Below, in pieces: positions 25,423 through 32,274 of a DNA stretch of 38,779 nucleotides. The translations under genes were made by a program, and so were the position numbers. Origin of the DNA: an uncultured Porphyromonadaceae bacterium (GTDB lineage: Bacteria > Bacteroidota > Bacteroidia > Bacteroidales > Muribaculaceae); assembly GCA_902491625.1 (NCBI GenBank), contig CABUIO010000022.1:1-38779 (forward strand), in the 5' to 3' direction. The stretch's first letter is position 1; each line of letters starts with the position of its first letter. The notes beneath the pieces are model-generated. The model was not told the DNA's origin. It was given only the letters and a program-made list of their open reading frames with translations, and did no database searches.

Positions 25423-26235
25423 ATGGCACCTAAGAAACGTATACTCTTTATCGCTCAGGAGCTGGCACCATACATGGCTCACAGCAAGCCCGGGCAGATT
25501 ACCCGCGAGCTCGCGGCAAAACTGCAACAGTCCGGTGGCGAAGTGCGCATTTTCATGCCGCGCTACGGATCCATCAACGAACGACGCAACCAGCTTCACG
25601 AAGTGATAAGACTCAGCGGAATCAACATCCCGATCGCGGATGCCGACCATCCGCTGATCATCAAGGTGTCATCGCTGCAGCCCCAGCGCATCCAAGTCTA
25701 TTTCATCGACAACGACGACTATTTCGACCGTTCGCCCGATGACGACGACGACATGGGATCAAACCGTCCCGACAACGACGAGAGGATGATCTTCTTCACC
25801 CACGGAACCGTCGACACCGCACGCAAGCTCCGCTGGGATCCGGACATTATCCGCTGCTCAGGCTGGATGGGCGCTCTGGCTCCGATCTATATCCGCAAGA
25901 TATATTCCGACGAGCCTTCATTCAAGAAATCCAAAATAGTCTATGTGGTCAACGATTCCACTTTCACGACTCCGCTGAGTCCTAATTTCCCCGACAAGCT
26001 CAAAGCGGAAGGTGTCCGGGAATCGGAAGTCAAGCCGCTGCGCAACACTGAAATCACTGTGGCTATGCTCCAGCAGCTCGCAATCAAGTTTTCCGACGCC
26101 GTGATCATCCAGACGCCCAATTCCGATCCCGCCATTATCGAGATGCTTGAGAAAGGGAAGAAGCCCTGGCTCCCCTACGAGAAGGCCTCGGAAGAAGGTG
26201 GCCAGGCGCTTGTGGACTTCTATACATCCCTCTGA
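25423..26235 (+). CDS. Short GT5-like protein (N-terminal domain of glycogen/starch synthase)
   Basis: The 270-residue product resembles only the N-terminal Rossmann half of GlgA (normally ~480 residues). It starts with KRILFIAQELAPYM, as in GlgA. The sugar-nucleotide-binding motif KTGGL of true synthases reads KPGQI here (residues 22-26), and the C-terminal catalytic half is absent with no remnant downstream. Databases tend to label such Bacteroidetes proteins glycogen synthase, but the loss of these parts makes catalysis doubtful. It may be a regulator or a subunit. An Asp-rich loop (SPDDDDDMGSN) interrupts the fold. The DUF4270 lipoprotein gene follows after 66 bases with no terminator, a pairing I recognise from other Bacteroidales. 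Confidence 0.8.
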   Translation: MAPKKRILFIAQELAPYMAHSKPGQITRELAAKLQQSGGEVRIFMPRYGSINERRNQLHEVIRLSGINIPIADADHPLIIKVSSLQPQRIQVYFIDNDDYFDRSPDDDDDMGSNRPDNDERMIFFTHGTVDTARKLRWDPDIIRCSGWMGALAPIYIRKIYSDEPSFKKSKIVYVVNDSTFTTPLSPNFPDKLKAEGVRESEVKPLRNTEITVAMLQQLAIKFSDAVIIQTPNSDPAIIEMLEKGKKPWLPYEKASEEGGQALVDFYTSL

Positions 26236-26301
26236 CACGAAGACAAGGATCCCGACTTACACAGATCATCTCCACAGACTCTCCCGACTCTCTACACAAT
26301 A

Positions 26302-27726
26302 ATGAAGAAACAGATCAAAATAGCCGCCGCCGTAGCCGGCATCGCAATGCCGATGGCTCTCGGATCGTGTACCGACGATGCGGGCAATCCCGGCGCCGGA
26401 CTGATACGCGGTGAGGTCATCATCGACATTGATTCCTCCTTTGTAGCCACCGGCAAGAGCGTGCCCGCGACGGAGTTCGATTCCAAGAACCGCACCCTGT
26501 TGCTCGGCCATCTCAATGTTGAAGAATACGGCGACCTCGACTGCAGCTTCGTGAGCCGCCTCATGCCCGGCTCCGACATCGACATACCCGACAGCATCAC
26601 CGCCGACAACATCTCCGGTCTCCGTCTTAAATTCATGATGGCAAACGGCGCATTTACCGGCGACTCCCTCGCCCCCCAGAAAATCGAGGTCTACCGACTC
26701 ACGAAACAGTTGCCGGAAAACATCAACAATACTTTCGATCCGGAGGGATACTACGACCCCTCGCCTATCGGGACGCGCAACTACACTGCCTCGGCGATCG
26801 GTATGCCCGACAAGGTCTACAATCTGTCGTACCGCACCATCAACATCGACCTTCCGATCGAAAGCGCACGCTCCATCTACTCGCAATACCGCAACAACCC
26901 CGATATATTCCAGTGGCCCGATTTGCTCGCCGAAAAATTTCCCGGCATATTCGCGCGCAATACGTTCGGCAAAGGTCTTGTGGTCGACGTCGGCAACACC
27001 GAGTTCACGCTCTATTACCAATATCTCACAAAGGTATCGAAGGTAATAGACGGCGTTTCCGTGACAGTCGACTCGCTGCGCACCGACTCGACGACGATCT
27101 TCACTATCTCGCCCGAGGTGCTTTCAAGCAACAACATGAAGCTGCGTCCATCCGAATCCATCAAGTCGCGTGTCGCGGCCGGAGAGGCCGTGATCCAGTC
27201 GCCTGGCGGCTACAACGTCGAGATGCACTTCCCGGCCCGCGAGATCGTGGAGCGCTACAAGACGGCAGACTTCAATCTGGCCGTGGTCAACAACCTCACG
27301 TTCCAGCTCCCCATCCGCCAGATCAACAACGACTACGGCATCCGTCCCCCAATCTATCTCCTTATGATAAAGACGGCCAAGATGAAGGAATTCTTCGCGG
27401 AGAACAAAGTGCCGCAGGGCTACGTCGGCGAAGAGACCGACACCGACGCGTTCTGGGCGACATACGACGCCGACACCGGCAGCTACTCCTTCAACGCTCT
27501 CCGCCCCTACATACTCGACCTCATGGAAAAGGATGTGATCACCGACGAGGACTGCGACTTCACAATCGTACCCGTGGAAATCCGCACTGAAGACTGGGGG
27601 TCGTCCTACAATCAGAAGAAGTTCGTAAGCTCCTGCCTCCCCTACATCACACGACCGTCAATGGCAGTCATCAACTTTGACGCCGCAAAGATACGCTTCA
27701 CGTTCTCGCGCCAGAAACTCGATTGA
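26302..27726 (+). CDS. DUF4270-family lipoprotein
   Basis: The 474-residue product has a lipoprotein signal peptide with lipobox ALGSC (C23), followed by a DUF4270 body: DIDSSFVATG near the start, long beta-rich regions and a final ITRPSMAVINFDAAKIRFTF. The family is found in Bacteroidetes and has no assigned biochemical role that I know. Location is predicted to be the outer membrane or periplasm. It is probably cotranscribed with the GT5-like gene before it. Confidence 0.85.
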   Translation: MKKQIKIAAAVAGIAMPMALGSCTDDAGNPGAGLIRGEVIIDIDSSFVATGKSVPATEFDSKNRTLLLGHLNVEEYGDLDCSFVSRLMPGSDIDIPDSITADNISGLRLKFMMANGAFTGDSLAPQKIEVYRLTKQLPENINNTFDPEGYYDPSPIGTRNYTASAIGMPDKVYNLSYRTINIDLPIESARSIYSQYRNNPDIFQWPDLLAEKFPGIFARNTFGKGLVVDVGNTEFTLYYQYLTKVSKVIDGVSVTVDSLRTDSTTIFTISPEVLSSNNMKLRPSESIKSRVAAGEAVIQSPGGYNVEMHFPAREIVERYKTADFNLAVVNNLTFQLPIRQINNDYGIRPPIYLLMIKTAKMKEFFAENKVPQGYVGEETDTDAFWATYDADTGSYSFNALRPYILDLMEKDVITDEDCDFTIVPVEIRTEDWGSSYNQKKFVSSCLPYITRPSMAVINFDAAKIRFTFSRQKLD

Positions 27727-27772
27727 CATATATACACAAGTGTACTATACCGGCGGCAAAGCCGCTGATTCC

Positions 27773-27805
27773 CGACAACCTCAGGCTTTTGGCCTGAGGT
27801 TGTCG
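27773..27805 (+). terminator. Strong hairpin after the DUF4270 gene
   Basis: A perfect 14-bp stem, CGACAACCTCAGGC with GCCTGAGGTTGTCG, closes a 5-base loop 46 bases past the stop. A smaller CGGC/GCCG hairpin lies just before it. The T tract after it is poor (TCATTATAC). Positions 27806-27940 hold no other recognisable element and no TAnnTTTG box. Confidence 0.6.
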
Positions 27806-27940
27806 TCATTATACAAGCATATAAGCGTAAAGTCTGCCTGATATTTCACAAAATTCGGCATTTCATTAAACTTTTCCATCGCACAATATGTTACTATAGA
27901 TAAACCTAATGTACGCAATCACTTTTTTAACACAGACACT

Positions 27941-28393
27941 ATGAACAACGGACTGGCAATCAACGAAACACTGCAAAAGGAAATAAAGGAGAAATATGGC
28001 ACCATGCGTAACGAGGCACGCTGCTCGATTATGAAAGACATGCTGCATCGCGGCTATGGCGCCATCGTGTGGGGAGCAAACGTATTCGGATCTACAGACT
28101 ATCCTCTGATAGACCGCAACGGCAGAGCTGTCAGTCTGAAAGGATTCCGTCTCGAAGCCCAGGACAACCTTGTGGCAATCACCGGGCTGCCGGACGCCCT
28201 CGATGTCGTCGGCGTAAGGGCATTCACGCCTATGGAGGCAGACAAAGTTCTAGGCACCATGTCGCATGATCAAGGATATTACACCTCCGGAGGCACACCT
28301 GAAGAGTGGGAAATTGCCGCCGACTGTTACAAAGTGGCCCTCAAGACTCTCGAAGGGCAGAAAGAGGAACACGACGCCACGACATGGTGGTAA
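27941..28393 (+). CDS. Uncharacterised 150-residue soluble protein
   Basis: I do not recognise a family. The protein has no signal peptide or membrane segment. The N-terminal third is helical and charged (LQKEIKEKYGTMRNEARCSIMKDML). The middle is beta-rich, including RGYGAIVWGANVFGSTDYPLIDRNGRAV. The C-terminal part is acidic and ends in HDATTWW. Two Cys (C28 and one near residue 129) are far apart. Codon use matches its neighbours, and a terminator hairpin with a T tract follows, so I take it to be a real single-gene unit. No promoter box is visible. Confidence 0.65.
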   Translation: MNNGLAINETLQKEIKEKYGTMRNEARCSIMKDMLHRGYGAIVWGANVFGSTDYPLIDRNGRAVSLKGFRLEAQDNLVAITGLPDALDVVGVRAFTPMEADKVLGTMSHDQGYYTSGGTPEEWEIAADCYKVALKTLEGQKEEHDATTWW

Positions 28394-28415
28394 TCAATTT
28401 CAGATAAATATAACG

Positions 28416-28450
28416 ATGCCCGAAACCTGATGGCTCCGGGCATTGTTTTT
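28416..28450 (+). terminator. Intrinsic terminator after the uncharacterised gene
   Basis: ATGCCCG (28416-28422) pairs with CGGGCAT (28437-28443) and is followed by TGTTTTT. It lies between convergent genes, so it may also act on the nrdJ transcript in the other direction. Confidence 0.6.
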
Positions 28451-28462
28451 ACTGTCTGAGGA

Positions 28463-31015
28463 TCAACCGCAGAGGGAGGTGCCGCAGGCGGTGCAGATGA
28501 GGCATCCCTCCTGATAGACGAGCGCCTCGGCGCCGCAATGGGCGCATTTCTGGCCGCTGGCGGAGGTGCCGTCGGGGATGTAGCGCTTAAGGGCACGCTC
28601 GACACCGTTCTTCCAGGTGTTGATATTGTCGCTGTCAAGTTCCAGACTGCCGACAAGTTTCAGCACCTGATCGATCGGCATTCCGTAGCGGAGCACGCCG
28701 GAAATAAGTTTGGCGTAGTTCCAGAATTCGGGATTGAATTTCTCGCTCAGGCCCTCGATGGTTGTCTTGTAGCCGCGCTTGTTGACGAACTGGAAGTCGT
28801 AGCGTTTGCGACCCTGGGCGTCCATAGCCTTGATGATCTTGCCGTTTGTGACGCTCTTGGGACAGAAGATGCCGTCTTCGTCGTCGGCGAGTCCGGTGAA
28901 AATTTCATAGGGCTTGCCATCAACGAGACCGACAAACGCAATCCATTTCTCCTTGTTGTTCTGGAAACGCACCACATCGGCATCAAGCTCGATAGGACGT
29001 TTGCGGATATGGTCGGGATGAGCGATAAGAGGCTCTACGGCGTTGCCGTCAGTCTTCTTCACTGCCTCAAGCACGTTGTTGCGCGAGCCGTCGCGATAGA
29101 CCGTGACACCCTTGCATCCGGCTTTCCATGCCTCGACGTAGAGGTCGCCGACAAGCTGCTCAGTGACAGTAGCGGGAAGGTTGATGGTCACGCTGATGCT
29201 GTGGTCCACCCATTTCTGAACCGAGCCTTGCATACGTACCTTCTCCAGCCAGTCGACGTCGTTGCTCGTGGCCTTGTAGTAAGGAGAGCGTTTCACAAGC
29301 TCGTCAATCTCCTCGGCCGTCATCTTCTCCGGCACCTCAATGCCGTTGACTTCCATCCACTTGAGGAATTTGTGATGATAGACAATATACTCCTCGAATG
29401 CGTCTCCGACCTCGTCGACGAAGTCGATGCGCACGTTGGCATCGCCGGGATTGACCTTGCGGCGGCGTTTGTAGACAGGCATGAAGACAGGCTCGATGCC
29501 TGAAGTCGTCTGGGTCATGAGAGAAGTCGTGCCTGTGGGCGCGATCGTAAGGCACGCGATATTGCGGCGGCCGATCTTTGCCATTCGGTCGTAGAGATCG
29601 GGGTCAGCCTCACGCAGACGCTTGATGAAGGGATTGTTCTCCTCCTTGGCCGCGTCGTAGACTTCAAACGCGCCGCGCTCCTCGGCCATGTTGACCGACG
29701 AACGGTAGTAGGCAAGGGCAAGCTCACGGTGCACGCGTGTGGAATACTCTGTGGCTTCGGGAGTGCCGTAGCGCAGTCCGAGGGCTGCAAGCATGTCGCC
29801 CTCTCCTGTAGTTCCGCATCCCGTGCGGCGTCCCTTAAGAGTCTTGTTGCGGATCTTCTCCCAGAGATGCAGTTCCGTGGCCTTCACCTCGTCGGTCTCG
29901 GGATCGGAATTGATCTTGTCGATGATAAGGTCGATCTTCTCCATTTCGAGGTCAATAATGTCGTCCATCATGCGCTGTGCCTTGCCGACATGCTCGCGGA
30001 AAAGGTCGAAATCGAATTCAGCCTGCGGTGTGAAAGGATTCTTCACGTAGCTGTAGAGATTGACGGCCACGAGACGGCAGCTGTCGTAGGGACATAGGGG
30101 AATCTCGCCGCAGGGATTGGTGGATATGGTGCGGAAGCCCTGATCGGCATAGCAGTCGGGCACGGACTCGCGTGTGATCGTGTCCCAGAACAGAACACCC
30201 GGCTCGGCGCTCTTCCAGGCGTTGTGCACGATCTTGTTCCAGAGGTCGCGTGCTTTTATTTCCTTGGAGTATAGAGGATCGTCGCTGTGGATAGGATATG
30301 TCTGGGTGTAGGTCTCCCCCGCTACTGCGCTGCGCATGAAGTCGTCGTCGATGCGCACCGACACGTTGGCGCCGGTGACCTTTCCCTCGGTCATCTTGGC
30401 ATCGATAAACGATTCGGCGTCAGGATGCTTGATGCTGACGGAGAGCATCAGCGCGCCGCGTCGTCCGTCCTGAGCGACCTCGCGCGTACTGTTGCTGTAG
30501 CGCTCCATGAAAGGCACGAGGCCGGTCGAAGTGAGGGCGGAATTCTTCACCGGGCTTCCCTTGGGACGGATGTGGCTGAGGTCATGGCCCACGCCACCGC
30601 GGCGTTTCATCAGCTGCACCTGCTCCTCGTCGATCTTGATGATACCGCCGTAGGAATCGGGACAGCCGTCAAGACCGATCACGAAACAGTTGCTCAGCGA
30701 GCCGACCTGATGATCATTGCCGATTCCGGCCATAGGGCTTCCCTGCGGGACAATATAACGGAAATCCTTCATCAAGCCGAAAATCTCGTCCTCACTCATC
30801 GGATTGGGATATTTGGCCTCTATACGTGCGAACTCGCGGGCCAGACGGCGGTGCATGTCGTCGGGAGTCTTTTCGAAAAGATTGCCGAATGAATCCTTGA
30901 GGGCATATTTGCTTGCCCACACTCTGGCAGCGAGCTCATCGCCTTTGAAATACTTCACCGAAGCCTCGTAGGCTTCATCGTAGCTGTATACAGGCTTATT
31001 TTCCTTATTGTCCAT
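28463..31015 (-). CDS. nrdJ: Adenosylcobalamin-dependent (class II) ribonucleotide reductase
   Basis: It reduces ribonucleotides to deoxyribonucleotides using adenosylcobalamin to start the radical chain, with or without oxygen. At 850 residues it has the family fold. The first redox Cys is in GSLSNCFV (C110). The active-site block is NPCGE (N300, C302, E304), and PTGTTSLMTQTTSGIEPVF comes later. The C-terminus is a zinc-ribbon-like Cys cluster (C824, C827, C838, C841, C844, C849) that probably relays electrons or binds metal. There is a single gene with no thioredoxin neighbour. No cobalamin riboswitch is seen upstream. Confidence 0.95.
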   Translation of the reverse strand: MDNKENKPVYSYDEAYEASVKYFKGDELAARVWASKYALKDSFGNLFEKTPDDMHRRLAREFARIEAKYPNPMSEDEIFGLMKDFRYIVPQGSPMAGIGNDHQVGSLSNCFVIGLDGCPDSYGGIIKIDEEQVQLMKRRGGVGHDLSHIRPKGSPVKNSALTSTGLVPFMERYSNSTREVAQDGRRGALMLSVSIKHPDAESFIDAKMTEGKVTGANVSVRIDDDFMRSAVAGETYTQTYPIHSDDPLYSKEIKARDLWNKIVHNAWKSAEPGVLFWDTITRESVPDCYADQGFRTISTNPCGEIPLCPYDSCRLVAVNLYSYVKNPFTPQAEFDFDLFREHVGKAQRMMDDIIDLEMEKIDLIIDKINSDPETDEVKATELHLWEKIRNKTLKGRRTGCGTTGEGDMLAALGLRYGTPEATEYSTRVHRELALAYYRSSVNMAEERGAFEVYDAAKEENNPFIKRLREADPDLYDRMAKIGRRNIACLTIAPTGTTSLMTQTTSGIEPVFMPVYKRRRKVNPGDANVRIDFVDEVGDAFEEYIVYHHKFLKWMEVNGIEVPEKMTAEEIDELVKRSPYYKATSNDVDWLEKVRMQGSVQKWVDHSISVTINLPATVTEQLVGDLYVEAWKAGCKGVTVYRDGSRNNVLEAVKKTDGNAVEPLIAHPDHIRKRPIELDADVVRFQNNKEKWIAFVGLVDGKPYEIFTGLADDEDGIFCPKSVTNGKIIKAMDAQGRKRYDFQFVNKRGYKTTIEGLSEKFNPEFWNYAKLISGVLRYGMPIDQVLKLVGSLELDSDNINTWKNGVERALKRYIPDGTSASGQKCAHCGAEALVYQEGCLICTACGTSLCG

Positions 31016-31061
31016 CTTTTAGCTGATAATCGATTCTGTTTTTGATTGTTTTTTGAGGATG

Positions 31062-31069
31062 CAAAGTAA
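31062..31069 (-). promoter_or_regulatory. Probable -7 promoter box for nrdJ
   Basis: On the minus strand this reads TTACTTTG, one base off the TAnnTTTG pattern, 46 bases before the ATG. Confidence 0.4.
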
Positions 31070-31099
31070 GCTATTCGGCGGCTAAGTTGCAAGATCCGG

Positions 31100-31119
31100 A
31101 ATATGTTGCACAACATATT
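31100..31119. promoter_or_regulatory. Palindromic operator candidate upstream of nrdJ
   Basis: AATATGTTG-CA-CAACATATT is a perfect 9+9 inverted repeat with a 2-base centre. It lies about 30 bases upstream of the likely nrdJ -7 box and about 195 bases upstream of the nitroreductase promoter. The form suits a dimeric regulator binding just upstream of the nrdJ promoter. It does not match the NrdR box consensus. Confidence 0.5.
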
Positions 31120-31174
31120 TTCGATGAAAGTTTTCCAAAACAAAACACGAACAATCTAAATATCAATCATTTAT

Positions 31175-31193
31175 CTTGTCAACAACTTGTCAA
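31175..31193 (+). repeat. Two direct repeats CTTGTCAA, 11 bases apart
   Basis: CTTGTCAA occurs at 31175-31182 and again at 31186-31193, a spacing of about one helical turn. It lies in the 328-base gap between nrdJ and the nitroreductase gene. It could be a tandem regulator site, but the flanking sequence is AT-rich and chance cannot be excluded. Confidence 0.3.
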
Positions 31194-31289
31194 AAGTTTT
31201 TCAAAAACAATTTTGCCTTCCATACTTCATCCACAAACATCGAAATCCAACACACTGCTGAATTATTATGAAATTTATCTTTGCGGACA

Positions 31290-31321
31290 TTTGCTATTGC
31301 GCTTTAATATGCCTAACTTTG
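31290..31321 (+). promoter_or_regulatory. Bacteroidetes promoter of the nitroreductase gene
   Basis: TTTG at 31290-31293 and TAACTTTG at 31314-31321, spaced by 20 bases, followed by a 22-base leader. It is the best two-part promoter match in the window. Confidence 0.7.
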
Positions 31322-31343
31322 CTCCCTAAAAGCAACAAAAGAC

Positions 31344-32099
31344 ATGAAACAACTCGATTACGACTTCTTTACGCACCGCGCCACAATGAGACAGTTCGCT
31401 TCGGAAGCGCCCGACCCCGCGCTCATCCGCCGCATCGTCGAAGCCGCCGTCCAGGCGCCCAACACTGGCAACATGCAGCTCTACAGTGTTGTCGAGACTC
31501 GCGACCCCGAAAACCTGCGCCGCATGGCTCCGATGCACTTCAATCAGCCCGCAGCCACCAGCGCGCCTGTCATCCTCACGGTGTGCGCCGATGTGAAACG
31601 CTTTGAACGCTGGTGTGAGGTCAGCAACGCCGAACCGGCGATGCGCAATCTCCAGATGCTTCTCGCCGCCATCACCGACGCCGTGATTTTCGCACAACAG
31701 ATCGTCACGATTGCCGAACTTGAAGGCCTCGGATGCTGCTATCTCGGCACCGTCGCCTACAACGCTCCCGACATCGCCGGGATGCTTTCACTTCCCGACG
31801 GCGTAGTGCCTGTCGTCGCCCTCGCCATCGGCTATCCTGCGGCTCCGGCAGCAAAATGCGAACGCCTCCCCGTCGAGGCTATCCTCCACAGCGAATGCTA
31901 CGCGAAACCCGACGACGCCGGCATCAAGGAGCTTTACAAAGCCAAGGACGAATACGAACCCAACCTCGGCTTCATTGCCGAGAACGGCAAACAGACGCTC
32001 GCCCAGGTCTTCACTGACGTGCGCTATCCCGCAAGCAACAACATACCCTTCTCCCTGCGCCTACACGAATTCCTGAAAGCGCAGGGTTTCGATATCTGA
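31344..32099 (+). CDS. Nitroreductase-family flavin oxidoreductase
   Basis: The 251-residue product belongs to the FMN-dependent nitroreductase superfamily, NAD(P)H oxidoreductases acting on nitro compounds, quinones or flavins. Visible motifs are the FMN-contacting start HRATMRQFASEAPDPALIRR with QAPNTGNMQLYSVV, and the glycine-rich EGLGCCYLGTVAYN segment. The C-terminal part (ECYAKPDDAGIKELY...) resembles the NfsA-like branch more than the short NfsB type. No signal peptide is present. It stands alone between its own promoter and terminator. The natural substrate cannot be read from sequence. Confidence 0.88.
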   Translation: MKQLDYDFFTHRATMRQFASEAPDPALIRRIVEAAVQAPNTGNMQLYSVVETRDPENLRRMAPMHFNQPAATSAPVILTVCADVKRFERWCEVSNAEPAMRNLQMLLAAITDAVIFAQQIVTIAELEGLGCCYLGTVAYNAPDIAGMLSLPDGVVPVVALAIGYPAAPAAKCERLPVEAILHSECYAKPDDAGIKELYKAKDEYEPNLGFIAENGKQTLAQVFTDVRYPASNNIPFSLRLHEFLKAQGFDI

Positions 32100-32110
32100 A
32101 CACAACACGA

Positions 32111-32142
32111 CGCGCCTCGGTCTCTCCGGAGGTGCGTTTTTT
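32111..32142 (+). terminator. Intrinsic terminator after the nitroreductase gene
   Basis: CGCGCCTC (32111-32118) pairs with GAGGTGCG (32129-32136), with one G-U pair, and is followed by six T. A textbook terminator 12 bases past the stop. Confidence 0.8.
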
Positions 32143-32198
32143 CGCAAATTATGCTGTAAAACATAATTGCGAACACCTTTCGTGACATGCAATTTCAC

Positions 32199-32206
32199 TA
32201 ACTTTG
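32199..32206 (+). promoter_or_regulatory. Bacteroidetes -7 promoter box for malQ
   Basis: TAACTTTG with a TTT element about 20 bases upstream. Because it lies inside the upstream open frame, it rules out the farther start and supports the ATG at 32275. Confidence 0.65.
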
Positions 32207-32274
32207 CAAGTCACTACAGGAATGTGCAACTGCTCCTCGATTTTACCTTGAAATCCAACAACGCAAACAAGTAT

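Noticed and set aside
31016..31343. Cobalamin riboswitch or NrdR box upstream of the B12-dependent reductase
   Set aside because: I looked on both strands for the B12-box core and the NrdR consensus and found neither.
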